DNA of 64,000 nt from Thermophagus sp052400625 (GTDB lineage Bacteria > Bacteroidota > Bacteroidia > Bacteroidales > Marinilabiliaceae). The notes beneath the pieces were generated by a model. It worked only from the letters and a program-made list of their open reading frames with translations. It made no database searches and was not told the origin of the DNA. A program made the translations under genes and the position numbers. Each line of letters opens with the position of its first letter. Within the stretch, counting starts at the first letter, position 1. Location: the NCBI GenBank assembly GCA_052400625.1, contig JBQTGH010000006.1; one strand, 5' to 3'. Positions 39,416-48,466 of this stretch are shown piece by piece.

Positions 39416-41737
39416 TTAAAACGTTCTTTTCCACATAATGAAGGGCATTACCGGAAATAACGTTAATTGTTTGTATGAGTTGTCATTATTATCGAAATAA
39501 ATCAGATATGGATTTTGCCGGTTATACGCATTATACAAACCAAATGAAAGTGTCCTTGCCCCATGCTTCTTTTTCTTAGTAGTTTCGTATGATATATCCA
39601 GCCTGTGATAGTCCGGCATTCTGGCGTTGTTTGGTCCTGAATAATGACCAATAAAAGAAAAGTTATGCCAGTAGGATGGTTGATGAACAGGTGGGTATAG
39701 ACCTGTTGCTTCTGCCGATGGCAAGGTCATGGGTTGGCCCGTGCGGTAATAGAAATTGACGGAAAGTTGGCGTTTTCTGGCGACATCATCCCTTAAATTG
39801 AATAAAAGATTTAGATGAAGGTCATGACGCCTGTCGTAATCCCCATTAAACCATTGACCGTCATAGTATTCGTTATATTTAACCTGTGTTCGGGATAAGG
39901 TATAAGCTAATTTCAAAGCACCAAAGGGATAATTGTATTCACCCAGAAATTCCAATCCTGAAGAACGACCGTCACCAATTTTTATTTTTTCGGCCCAATC
40001 GATTTGTGCAAAGGCATCTGATGGGATTTCATAGCTCGCGGCGATATTTTTGTATTGTCGAATGTAGCCTTGAACATCTATGTTCCATTTTCGGTTTGAA
40101 GATACGTTGAATCCTACAGATAGGTCTTTGCCCAGGGAACTGTCAATATGTGGCGGTGCGGGGACATAGAAATAGCCGGGCCAGCCACTGCTTGATTTAC
40201 TCAAAACATAAAATGATTGCCTGGTAATCATTCCACTTGCCTTTAAAGCAAATTGTTCTGACAGATTATGCCCTATTGAAAGGCGGGGTAGGATAGCCGT
40301 GATACTTTTGCCATCTCTTTTTTCACCTAAAGTTCTGATACCTGCTTGCAGGTTCCATTGCTCTGTTGACCAGATACCTTCACCATACAGGTTTAGGGTT
40401 TTAATTTCCGAGAGTGGACTATTCGCACTGTAATATTGCCCTTGAAGTGATTGATTTGTTTTGGCAGGTCTAAAACGTTGATAACTTCCGGCTATTCCCG
40501 TTTTGATAAGAAGATTTGTGTTAATTTGCCAATCCAATGAAAGCTTTGTGCCCAGTTCCCGGAAAAGAGATAGCCGTTCAAAATAGTCGTTATATGCCTG
40601 ACTTGAGTTTTCGCTTTCCTCTTTATCGAAGTAGTTGCTGAAATAAACCAGGGCATGGGCAAAAAGGTCGGAGGATAAGACACTAGTATATCCTACCGAT
40701 GCCAGATAATTTCCCCAACTTAAATGGTAGTTGGTTTTGTTTGTGGCGGTTTCGGAGCGTACAAAGAAATTATCTTTCCCATGATACAGATTTAAAAACA
40801 GTCTGTCGGTTCCTATTTTGAAATTGATGCGGGCCGTGATATCAGAAAAAGAAATACCGGGAACAAAACGGCCATTGCTTGAGAGGCTCTGAAATCCTGA
40901 ATAGAGAAGGTCAGGCCATGACCTGCGTGCCGATAATAACCATGTGCTTTTTTTCTTTACTACAGGGCCCTCAAGGGTCAGGCCTGCGCCGATGGTGCTA
41001 AAAAAGAAACTTCCTTGGTTTTTGTTTTCGTTGCCTTCACGGCCCCAAACATCTATTACAGATGAAAGGCGTCCCCCAAATCTGGCAGGAATACCTCCCT
41101 TATATATGGTGGCCTCTTTTAAGGCATCCACATTAAAAATGGATAATAAACCAAACGCATGGTTAATATTATATACGGGAGCACCGTCAAGCATTATGAG
41201 ATTTTGACCGGGATGACCTCCGCGAACATATATCTCAGAACCTCCTTCTTTCCCCTGGCTGATTCCCGGTAATGTTTGTATTTTTTTTAGCAGGTCTGGT
41301 TCTCCGAAAATGGAACCGGCTTGCTTGAATTCAGACTGGCGGAGCTTAAGTGTTGGTGAATTGGGCGCGGCAATAAAATTTTGAAGAGTGTTTGTTTTTA
41401 CAGTAACATCGTTCAAGATATACCCGGGCTCCAAAAACAGTATCAGGGTGCTGTCGGGAAGTTCGCTGGTAGATATTTCAATAGGTTTATAACCAATATA
41501 TGAGATGGTGACCTTTTGCGTTTGGTTGGGCAGGGACATCGAAAAGTAGCCATATTGATTGGTTGTAGTACCGGTTCCCCAAGGATACGTGATAATATTG
41601 GCGCCGGGCAGTGATTCGCCTGTTTCTATATCCAGAACATAGCCATTGACCTTTTGCTGGGAATAGCCGTTCGCCATGTTTGCAAACAGGGGAAAAAGTA
41701 TGAGAATTACATGAAAAAGGCGGTGAATGTAGGGCAT
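39416..41737 (-). CDS. TonB-dependent outer-membrane receptor with an N-terminal carboxypeptidase-regulatory-like domain
   Basis: A 773-residue receptor. Signal peptide to about residue 27, a regulatory-like beta-sandwich (VNGYVLDIETGESLPGANI, about 29-115), a plug domain (about 130-230; EIYVRGGHPGQNLIMLDG and GGIPARFGGRLSSVIDV) and a 22-strand-type barrel ending in an aromatic residue (MWKRTF). The substrate is unknown. The gene before it encodes a DUF4249 lipoprotein 13 bases away, a common pairing in Bacteroidota; no SusD homologue is present, so this is not a standard polysaccharide locus. Confidence 0.92.
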   Translation of the reverse strand: MPYIHRLFHVILILFPLFANMANGYSQQKVNGYVLDIETGESLPGANIITYPWGTGTTTNQYGYFSMSLPNQTQKVTISYIGYKPIEISTSELPDSTLILFLEPGYILNDVTVKTNTLQNFIAAPNSPTLKLRQSEFKQAGSIFGEPDLLKKIQTLPGISQGKEGGSEIYVRGGHPGQNLIMLDGAPVYNINHAFGLLSIFNVDALKEATIYKGGIPARFGGRLSSVIDVWGREGNENKNQGSFFFSTIGAGLTLEGPVVKKKSTWLLSARRSWPDLLYSGFQSLSSNGRFVPGISFSDITARINFKIGTDRLFLNLYHGKDNFFVRSETATNKTNYHLSWGNYLASVGYTSVLSSDLFAHALVYFSNYFDKEESENSSQAYNDYFERLSLFRELGTKLSLDWQINTNLLIKTGIAGSYQRFRPAKTNQSLQGQYYSANSPLSEIKTLNLYGEGIWSTEQWNLQAGIRTLGEKRDGKSITAILPRLSIGHNLSEQFALKASGMITRQSFYVLSKSSSGWPGYFYVPAPPHIDSSLGKDLSVGFNVSSNRKWNIDVQGYIRQYKNIAASYEIPSDAFAQIDWAEKIKIGDGRSSGLEFLGEYNYPFGALKLAYTLSRTQVKYNEYYDGQWFNGDYDRRHDLHLNLLFNLRDDVARKRQLSVNFYYRTGQPMTLPSAEATGLYPPVHQPSYWHNFSFIGHYSGPNNARMPDYHRLDISYETTKKKKHGARTLSFGLYNAYNRQNPYLIYFDNNDNSYKQLTLFPVMPFIMWKRTF

Positions 41738-41750
41738 AGTGTTAAGCTAT

Positions 41751-42644
41751 TTAATAAAACCGAAGTCTCTGAATATTGCATCCGGCAAAAATTCCATAGC
41801 CATTGGTAATGTTGGAATAGATAAATATTGGTTGATAGGAAAAGGGGAGGTCCACTTCCGGGTCCCAGCTCTTTTGTTCCCACGCTGTTTTGAAATATTG
41901 GTCGTAATCTTCCGAAGCGGTGATGATAAATACATCCATTGGGTTAGACATGGTCCATGGCTTGAAATAAAGAACCTGGGAGGTGGTATTTAAGCTTTGG
42001 GCATCAATGCGAATAAAAAAATCATATTCATAGACGTATCCATCAGGGACGGAGGAGTCGTACGTTCTGTTAAAAACGTCGGGAAGGACTGAGTTGCAGT
42101 ATAATCCCGAGGCCTGCTCTACAGATGTGTCGTTGTTATTATTTAAAGTGGTGACTATCCATAATCCTCTCATGCTATCGGTTGGACTACCTAGCGTCAG
42201 TTTGAAATGATTTTTATCCCATTCCCCCAGCGGATTTTCCTCTAAAATAACGGATGCTTCCATGTTTTCTGGAACAATGGTTGTCGCACTGACTGTTTTC
42301 ATGCCTGATTTCGATACTTCAATACAATATATACATCCAGCTTTAGCTGAATGATTAAATAGATATACCCCCTCCTCGGTTTCCTGTGGCAAGTCTAGCA
42401 GAGTGTTGTTTTCCCAAAGGAGAATTTCAGCACCTGTGATGGGGACAAATGCCTCCGTTGAATTGGGCCTGCGCGTCCATGACAGGGTTACTGAAATGGT
42501 ACTGTCAGCAGTGATTATGGCATTAATAACAGGCATGGGTGCTTCCCGGGGAAATTCTCCTTTATATTCACTGGTACAGGAAAGCGTTAAATTCAGAGAC
42601 AATAGAAACAGGATAAAGGATAGGGGCTTGCCAGGCATGTACAT
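41751..42644 (-). CDS. DUF4249 family lipoprotein
   Basis: A 297-residue putative surface or periplasmic lipoprotein. The lipobox LTLSC places the lipidated cysteine at residue 23. The family ending ITNGYGIFAG is plain, as is the N-terminal PVINAIITAD strand. DUF4249 proteins accompany TonB receptors and may act as lid-like or binding partners; direct evidence is limited. It immediately precedes the receptor gene in a likely operon. Confidence 0.88.
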   Translation of the reverse strand: MYMPGKPLSFILFLLSLNLTLSCTSEYKGEFPREAPMPVINAIITADSTISVTLSWTRRPNSTEAFVPITGAEILLWENNTLLDLPQETEEGVYLFNHSAKAGCIYCIEVSKSGMKTVSATTIVPENMEASVILEENPLGEWDKNHFKLTLGSPTDSMRGLWIVTTLNNNNDTSVEQASGLYCNSVLPDVFNRTYDSSVPDGYVYEYDFFIRIDAQSLNTTSQVLYFKPWTMSNPMDVFIITASEDYDQYFKTAWEQKSWDPEVDLPFSYQPIFIYSNITNGYGIFAGCNIQRLRFY

Positions 42645-42656
42645 GTACGCTATTTC

Positions 42657-43286
42657 TTATTTTAGAAATTTAAACAACGGGATAACCACACCTACCTCAA
42701 AACGTCGGCTGTAGCCTTCTGTTTCAGCACCAAAAGACTCACTATTTGAGGGTCCGTTATCTCCATAATACGAAGATTGAATGGGCTCATAGCCGTATGA
42801 ATCTGAAAGACCGAAATAGTAGCGGGCATAAATATCGGCCCATTTGAAATGTTTTAGTAAGCCGGCAGAAAGTTCAACATTGAAGTTTGACTTTCGGGAC
42901 CCAAATAATGCATATTCCCACCTGGGTCCTACCTGTAAATTAAAACCTTTGTATGCCATAGAGTTAACAAAGGTATTCATGGAAAAATAGAAAATAGAGC
43001 GGTCTATGTCACTAAAATTAGTTAAATAATCATCCGAATAATCCAATGGCAATTTACCTATTGCCGGTTCAATTTGAAAACTTATCACTTTAATGGCCGG
43101 AATATGGAATGAATATCCCAATTCCCATCCGGAACCCTCACTGTATTGAATAAACTCCTGTTCTTCGTCCGATTTTAATTTGGTATCACTAAATGTGGTT
43201 GAAAATTTTATTCCCGAGTGGGGTTGGGCGCTTAAAGCTGAAAAAATATAAAAAACATAAATTAAAACAAATGCTGCTCTTTTCAT
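42657..43286 (-). CDS. Small outer-membrane beta-barrel protein
   Basis: A 209-residue protein with a signal peptide (AAFVLIYVFYIFSALSAQ) and alternating hydrophobic/polar strands typical of an 8-10-strand barrel (FNLQVGPRWEYALFG, FNVELSAGLLKHFKW, RRFEVGVVIPLFKF). No specific family name can be given. It lies 12 bases upstream of the DUF4249 gene, so it belongs to the receptor operon. Confidence 0.7.
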   Translation of the reverse strand: MKRAAFVLIYVFYIFSALSAQPHSGIKFSTTFSDTKLKSDEEQEFIQYSEGSGWELGYSFHIPAIKVISFQIEPAIGKLPLDYSDDYLTNFSDIDRSIFYFSMNTFVNSMAYKGFNLQVGPRWEYALFGSRKSNFNVELSAGLLKHFKWADIYARYYFGLSDSYGYEPIQSSYYGDNGPSNSESFGAETEGYSRRFEVGVVIPLFKFLK

Positions 43287-43342
43287 AATTTGTTTAATGT
43301 GATAATATTAGTTTAAAAAAACGGCTAGAATGTAGTTCTGTC

Positions 43343-44029
43343 CTAAAAATCAATTGAAATATTTGTGTTTATTAAATTCATTTTTTGAAAATTGGACTTT
43401 GTATCAAAAATTAGCCTGGGGCCTACATCAATTTGGATATTCTTCATGTTCCCCGATAGGCCGGCACCTGCTTCCGTTTGCGGAAATAATGGATTCATTA
43501 TTGCAAAACTGCTTTTTTGAGATTTGCTGAAGTCCCAAAGTCTTTGTCCGTATAAGAAAAGACTTAAGTGGTTGTTGAATGCATACCGGACCGAAGACTG
43601 TATGCCATATTGCATTGCCGGACGCAGTGATTCGGGCGTGTCAATGCTTAGAAGGCTACCGCCTAAAGTAACGGTTAGCTTATTCACCGGCTTAAACACT
43701 ATATCGCTTTTGAAGTGCTGGTAACCGCCGAAGGCAGGGTAATGCATGATGCTTCCGGTATTCTGAAAATAAATTTTACGGACATCGGATATGGAATCCA
43801 AAGTAAAGTTTGTAAACGTCCAGTTCCGTTGGAGACGGATGCCGTTGTGTTCGAAATATGGATTTAATAATTGGTTTTCTTGTTGTAATGTGAGTGAAGG
43901 AAGTTGGTATTTTAAAGGTATGTTTATATTCGGTTTGGGGGCAATACCCATTTCCCTGTTTGATTGAGACAAGCTAGGTTGACAAAAAACTATTCCAGTT
44001 ATTATAATTAAAAATGGCCGATACATCAT
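43343..44029 (-). CDS. Putative outer-membrane protein of unknown function
   Basis: Signal peptide (YRPFLIIITGIVFCQPSLSQ) and a beta-rich mature part with barrel-like strands (DIVFKPVNKLTVTLGG, SSVRYAFNNHLSLFLYG, NIQIDVGPRLIFD), ending in phenylalanine. Starts at 44029 or 44026 (adjacent ATGs) fit the signal peptide; a start at 44074 is less likely. It lies 56 bases before the barrel gene and is probably the first gene of the receptor operon. Confidence 0.65.
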   Translation of the reverse strand: MMYRPFLIIITGIVFCQPSLSQSNREMGIAPKPNINIPLKYQLPSLTLQQENQLLNPYFEHNGIRLQRNWTFTNFTLDSISDVRKIYFQNTGSIMHYPAFGGYQHFKSDIVFKPVNKLTVTLGGSLLSIDTPESLRPAMQYGIQSSVRYAFNNHLSLFLYGQRLWDFSKSQKSSFAIMNPLFPQTEAGAGLSGNMKNIQIDVGPRLIFDTKSNFQKMNLINTNISIDF

Positions 44030-44130
44030 TGACAATTGTATTTCTGGAATTATGTTTATTCTATAAAACAGCATCTGAAATATAACAAAAATTATTCCGA
44101 ATGCTTTCAGATGCTGTTATTATTTGAATA

Positions 44131-44922
44131 TTACCAAGAGAAAATACATTTATGGTCCTCCCCTACGCCCCGATTCCACATTTCAAGATAGTTAGAACCT
44201 CGCAATAGGTTAAACATTGTTCCTGATAGAATGTCATTATCGGTTGCAAAATAGCCAGGGTCGTTTGGGCTATAACGCCAATAATATTTTGTCGAATAAG
44301 AGACCCATGCAAAGAGAACCTTTTTGGAATGTGTAACTCTTACATAGTTGTAATTACTTTTAGGGTCATTAACTGTCAGTTGGATATTCATCTTTCTTTT
44401 ATCGTGCTTTTTGGAACAAGAAAAAGTGGAAACGCTTTTTAGTGTCGTTAATTTTTCTTTAGTAGATACTATTGTTTCATTGCCAAGCTTGAAAATTCCG
44501 TCTTTGTTTGCTACTGTAAGATAAGGGGGCACGACTTTTGGTTCTATGCTATAATCTGGTAGGCCATCAATAGTCCCTCCGGGGATAAATACTTCATTTT
44601 TATATGTATTTATGAATTCAAGAATTGGCGCCTCTGACTTAGCATTATTTACTACTTCTTCATATTCAGAGAAAATTTCGTCATAATAAATTTGGTAACA
44701 TTCAAATCCTAAAGAGTCTTGCCAAGCAGTGAGCTCTTCTTTTGATTTTTTCGAATTACTAAGGATTAGATTGTTTAAAACACTTTGGTTTTTTATTACA
44801 AGAATTCCATTATCAACATATACATCGGGAATTTGTGTTTGCACATCCAAATCTTCTGTTTGGCTACAAGATGTAAAAATTAAGAAATATCCAATAATTA
44901 ATACAATTGATAATTTTTCCAT
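44131..44922 (-). CDS. DUF4848-like lipoprotein
   Basis: A 263-residue lipoprotein: the signal ends in FLIFTSC, giving a lipidated cysteine near residue 19. The N-terminal half (VDNGILVIKNQSVL, then a helical segment with DSLGFECY) and the beta-rich C-terminal half resemble DUF4848 family proteins of Bacteroidota, an assignment made by pattern. The start at 44922 gives the proper lipoprotein signal. It lies 101 bases from the next gene and may be a separate unit. Confidence 0.65.
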   Translation of the reverse strand: MEKLSIVLIIGYFLIFTSCSQTEDLDVQTQIPDVYVDNGILVIKNQSVLNNLILSNSKKSKEELTAWQDSLGFECYQIYYDEIFSEYEEVVNNAKSEAPILEFINTYKNEVFIPGGTIDGLPDYSIEPKVVPPYLTVANKDGIFKLGNETIVSTKEKLTTLKSVSTFSCSKKHDKRKMNIQLTVNDPKSNYNYVRVTHSKKVLFAWVSYSTKYYWRYSPNDPGYFATDNDILSGTMFNLLRGSNYLEMWNRGVGEDHKCIFSW

Positions 44923-45233
44923 TTTGTTAGATTTAGGGTTAATAAAAAATAGTTGAATCAATTCTTACAGTATTGTTTGCCATTAAAATAGTAAAGTTGT
45001 TATGTTTTCATAGGCACCTCCTTTTATTTGAGTTTTTAGTAAAAGAAAAGTTATTAAATTCAAGTGTTTTATAACTTTGTTATTGCTCTTATTATACAAA
45101 TGTATAAAATTGTGTTTAATAATACGTTCTGTTAAGAAAATTATTTTGGAAAATAATTTTCTTATTGTATTTAAATTGCTTGTATTAATGCGTTTTTTAG
45201 GAATAATTAAAATCGTTCAGTGCTGAAAATTTG
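44923..45233. other. AT-rich intergenic region with a palindrome
   Basis: No gene is visible. A nearly perfect 30-base palindrome (14 + 14 bases around a two-base centre) spans 45134-45163; it is almost all A and T and lacks a clear T run on the minus-strand side, so it is at best a weak terminator for thiC. A minus-strand TACATTTG box at 45097-45104 has no -33 partner. Confidence 0.4.
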
Positions 45234-46508
45234 TCAAACCACCTTATCATTTTTCACTGCACAAAGATTTCCGCACATGGTACAATGGTCTTCCTCGCTG
45301 CTTTCCGATTCAATTTTACGCTTTCTGGCCATTTCTGGGTCAAGAGCCAGTTCATACATGGTTTCCCAGTCGAGGTCGCGCCGGGCCTTGGACATGAGGT
45401 AATCTCTTTCACGCGCACCATTAATTTTATTGACCACATCTGCGCTGTGGGCAGCAATTCGACTGGCAATGACGCCATTTCGAACATCTTCGGCGTTGGG
45501 AAGACATAGGTGTTCGGCCGGCGTGACATAGCAAAGGAAGTCGGCACCATGTATAGCCGCTACCGTCCCGCCGATGGCTCCAACAATATGGTCATATCCC
45601 GGGGCCGAATCGGTGGTTAACGGTCCCAAAACATAAAAGGGCGCCTCATGACAAACTCTCTTCATCAGCTTCATGTTCATCTCTATCTGGTCGAGCGGCA
45701 TATGTCCCGGTCCTTCTACCATGACCTGAACGCCTTGTTCTCTGGCGCGGTCAACAAGCTCGCCCAGTACCAGCAGCTCGGCAATCTGGCCACGGTCGGT
45801 AGCGTCGGACCCGGCACCGGGACGAAGGCCGTCACCAAGGCTAATGGTGACATCATGTTTTTGACAAATATCCAGGATTCGGTCGTATTGTTCGTATAAC
45901 GGATTTTCTTTTTTATTTTCCAACATCCATCGTTTAAGTATGGCCCCGCCACGGCTAACGATGCCGCATACTCTCTTGTCGTTGTTTAGAAAGGATACGG
46001 AGGCTTGCGTCACACCGCAATGCAAGGTCATAAAGTCCACACCGGCCTCGGCCTGAAATTCTATTTCGCGGAAAAGTTCTTCCGGCGTCAAATCAGCTAT
46101 GCTTTTCCCTTGGGCCAACAATCGTGTGGCAACGCTGTATATGGGGACAGTACCTACCATTACCGGAGATGCTTTCAATATTTTGTTTAGGATAAGTTTT
46201 AGATTGCCCCCGGTTGAGAGGTCCATGATGGCATGGGCGCCATATTTAACGGCAATATCGAGTTTTTTAAGTTCTTCGGAAAGGTTACAGTGTTTTTCCG
46301 ATGTGCCCAGGTTGGCATTTATTTTGGTCGTCAGTCCGGCACCAATACCATGGGGTTCAAAATGGTGATGGTGGTTCTTGGGTATGACGATTCTTCCTTC
46401 GGCTATCTCGTTGCAAAGCCATTGAGGATCTACCTTTTCGCGCGCAGCTACAATTTTCATTTCCGGGGTTATTTTGCCTGCACGGGCATAGTGGATTTGT
46501 GTGGTCAT
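45234..46508 (-). CDS. thiC: Phosphomethylpyrimidine synthase ThiC
   Basis: Radical-SAM enzyme that rearranges aminoimidazole ribotide into the thiamine pyrimidine HMP-P. This is the short form (424 residues) without the long proteobacterial N-terminus. Seen: MDLSTGGNLKLI, GVDFMTLHCGVT, SLGDGLRPGAG, VEGPGHMPLDQIE, GPLTTDSAPGYDHI, and a C-terminal cluster-binding group C409, C412 and C416. The start overlaps the end of thiE by four bases, so the two are translationally coupled. Confidence 0.97.
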   Translation of the reverse strand: MTTQIHYARAGKITPEMKIVAAREKVDPQWLCNEIAEGRIVIPKNHHHHFEPHGIGAGLTTKINANLGTSEKHCNLSEELKKLDIAVKYGAHAIMDLSTGGNLKLILNKILKASPVMVGTVPIYSVATRLLAQGKSIADLTPEELFREIEFQAEAGVDFMTLHCGVTQASVSFLNNDKRVCGIVSRGGAILKRWMLENKKENPLYEQYDRILDICQKHDVTISLGDGLRPGAGSDATDRGQIAELLVLGELVDRAREQGVQVMVEGPGHMPLDQIEMNMKLMKRVCHEAPFYVLGPLTTDSAPGYDHIVGAIGGTVAAIHGADFLCYVTPAEHLCLPNAEDVRNGVIASRIAAHSADVVNKINGARERDYLMSKARRDLDWETMYELALDPEMARKRKIESESSEEDHCTMCGNLCAVKNDKVV

Positions 46509-47110
46509 GGAATTAGTTTTTGAATTTGTTTCAAATTTGTTTCAAAGTCGGTGGTTTGCATAAAGTGACGAACCATGGCAATGTTTTGGGCACCTGCAGC
46601 AATTACCTGCCCAATGTTTTCAGGGAAAATACCCCCAATGGCAACCACCGGAACGTCAGATATTGCAAGCACCTGTTCCAATTGGTTTGTGCCTACGGGC
46701 GGGTCAGGTTTTGCTTTGGCATTGGTGGGAAATATCGGTCCAAAACCAATATAGTCCGGTTCTTGGGCTAGCGCTTGCCTTGCCTGTTCCAGGGAATGGG
46801 TGGATAGACCAATCTTCATGGGGCCTACAATTTTTCTGGCTTCGGAAACAGGCAAATCATCCTGTCCCAGATGCAGATAGTCGGCCTGACAAAGCAGGGC
46901 AATGTCGGGACGATCATTGATGACCAGACTGGTAGTGGTTCCACGGGTTATGGCTCTTAAATCACGGGCAATTTTCAGAAGCTCCCGGTCGCTCATCTCT
47001 TTTTCCCTTAGTTGCAACATGGCAACCTGGTTTTGTACGCATATTTCGGCAATGGTCGTATGCGGTAGCATCGGTTTGGTTAAAATCACATAAACACCAT
47101 AATTTTTCAT
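46505..47110 (-). CDS. thiE: Thiamine phosphate synthase ThiE
   Basis: Joins HMP-pyrophosphate and the thiazole phosphate to give thiamine phosphate. A 201-residue TIM barrel with MLQLREK, LVINDRPDIAL, HLGQDDLP, YIGFGPIFPT and VVAIGGI. It sits before thiC with a four-base overlap. Its ATG directly follows a 102-base leader that is about 70% identical to the one upstream of the sulfite reductase operon, so thiE-thiC may have their own promoter or control element in addition to the riboswitch upstream of thi4. Confidence 0.94.
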   Translation of the reverse strand: MKNYGVYVILTKPMLPHTTIAEICVQNQVAMLQLREKEMSDRELLKIARDLRAITRGTTTSLVINDRPDIALLCQADYLHLGQDDLPVSEARKIVGPMKIGLSTHSLEQARQALAQEPDYIGFGPIFPTNAKAKPDPPVGTNQLEQVLAISDVPVVAIGGIFPENIGQVIAAGAQNIAMVRHFMQTTDFETNLKQIQKLIP

Positions 47111-47212
47111 CCGTATAAAATTTATCTAAGTTATTGGCCGGATGAAACTCGCATGACCTAAAGTTTATACATGTTCTTATTGTTGCAAATCTTCTTGGTC
47201 ATGGTCGTTTCA
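47111..47212 (-). repeat. Leader element copy A, upstream of thiE
   Basis: These 102 bases align without gaps to 54283-54384, with 71 identities by my count. Both copies end at an ATG in the same position (thiE here, a 55-codon ORF there). The best-conserved blocks are TATACG next to the ATG, CATCCG-CCAA, and AAGAACAT-TATAAACT in minus-strand reading. In copy A two 15-base arms can nearly pair, but that pairing is not kept in copy B. Confidence 0.7.
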
Positions 47213-47473
47213 TTGGATTTATTTATTTGGATTGCCAATTCACACCGACGATGTAAAATGAGATGATTGGGGAGATTGGATGGTCAGGGTGGTTGAGAAA
47301 GCGACATAAATTGGGGTATTTATATATAAACAAGAAGTTTACAATATTTAAAAGCAGCCATCTCCCCAATCAAAAATTACCATATTCTTAAGTGTTAAAA
47401 AAGTCAATCATTAACCAAAAACTAGTGACTAAACACTAATCACTAACCGCTAATGACTATTGATTATCAACTT
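47213..47473. other. Intergenic region between thi4 and thiE with an inverted repeat and CTAA-rich tract
   Basis: No gene is visible. A 13-bp perfect inverted repeat (47264-47276 with 47360-47372) encloses about 83 bases. Beside it, 47423-47465 is a degenerate tract of CACTAA/CTAATG-like hexamers and heptamers. The long gap is unusual inside a thiamine operon and may mark an insertion remnant. Confidence 0.45.
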
Positions 47474-48274
47474 TTACCCGTTGACTTTTTCCGGAACTTT
47501 AGATTCTTCAGAAAGTCTTTGAGCTATTAATTCTGCTACTTTTTGTCCGGAAAGGAGCATACCCCCGAATATGGGCCCCATACGATAGCTGCCGCTGGTT
47601 CCGTTGGCGGCCATTCCGCAAACAAAAAGGCCGGGAAATACTTCTTTGGTGTTTTCGATGGTTGTTTTTTCGGCTTCTTCTACCGCCAGCGAACGTTCTC
47701 CCATGACTTGTCCCGAAGGGGTATTTAACTGGATATCGTTTTTGCGGGCTACGGTATGCACTATTTCACAGTCGTGGCCTGTTCCGTCGATTACGGCGTT
47801 GGCCATAATAATCAAAGGGTCTACATGAAGCCCTTCGCGATGTACCGGCGCCCAGTTGACAACCAATCCACTCACTTTATTATTGTGAAATACCACATCT
47901 TCTATGGATGTGCAATTAAAGATGCGGGCACCGGTACGGGTGGCATGATAGGTGAGGGCAGAGGTGGCATGTACCGAGTCCACTGTATAGTAATCATCTT
48001 TGTATGGATTGCTTTCGATGCCGAGTTCTTCAAGGATGGGCAGAGCCTCTTTTTGCACAATTATTTCGTTAAACATCATGGCACCGCCCCACATGCCTCC
48101 ACCGGGGGCTAGCTTACGTTCAAAAACAGCCACTTTTTTGCCTGCTTTTGATAATTAATAAGCGGCAATAAGTCCCGACGGCCCACCGCCGGCAATGGCC
48201 ACATCAACGGCCAGATTCTCTTTTAATTTGTTGAAGTAGGAATCGATGATTCCTGCTGATACCATTTGTTCCAT
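47474..48274 (-). pseudogene. thi4: Thi4-family thiazole synthase with an in-frame TAA at codon 40
   Basis: Thi4 makes the thiamine thiazole from NAD and glycine plus a sulfur source. The frame starts at an ATG at 48274 and reads through the FAD/NAD-binding site (VAIAGGGPSGLIAAY), then meets TAA at 48155-48157, and continues in the same frame as SKAGKKVAVFERK, LAPGGGMWGGAMMF and on to a normal C-terminus (GPIFGGMLLSGQKVAE). The residue at the stop is usually tyrosine, so one base (TAT or TAC to TAA) accounts for it. By eye the position of the yeast sulfur-donating Cys205 is not cysteine, placing it with the sulfide-using prokaryotic Thi4s. Options are a recent pseudogene, a sequencing error or readthrough; a GTG at 48133 would give only a truncated product without the dinucleotide site. 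Confidence 0.85.
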
Positions 48275-48352
48275 AGTTTTATGATTATTAAAGGATTAAT
48301 CAAAAATCTATGGAGTGCGGTACTGATAAAGGTGAGCATACGATAAAATCTT

Positions 48353-48423
48353 TTCCCTTCGCAGGCATTATCCTGATCAGGTTCAATGGGTATGATCTCA
48401 GCCTGTTAAGTAAGGCACCCCGT
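48353..48423 (-). promoter_or_regulatory. TPP (THI-box) riboswitch
   Basis: Read on the minus strand, the element contains ACGGGGTGCC, CTGAGATCATACCC, TTGAACCTGATC and the closing GCGAAGGGAA, the conserved blocks of the thiamine pyrophosphate riboswitch. It lies 79 bases before the thi4 start and just after its own promoter. No classic terminator follows, so control of translation initiation is possible. Confidence 0.96.
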
Positions 48424-48434
48424 AAATTGGATTT

Positions 48435-48466
48435 CAAAAATAGATAATATATTGTTAAACTGCAAA
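48435..48466 (-). promoter_or_regulatory. Promoter of the thiamine operon
   Basis: Minus strand: TTTG at 48463-48466, a 20-base spacer, and TATTTTTG at 48435-48442, a full consensus match. Transcription would begin around 48428, a few bases before the riboswitch. The -33 element lies inside the 3' end of cysG. Confidence 0.8.

Noticed and set aside
45134..45163. Strong terminator for thiC
   Set aside because: The palindrome is almost all A and T and lacks a T run on the minus-strand side.
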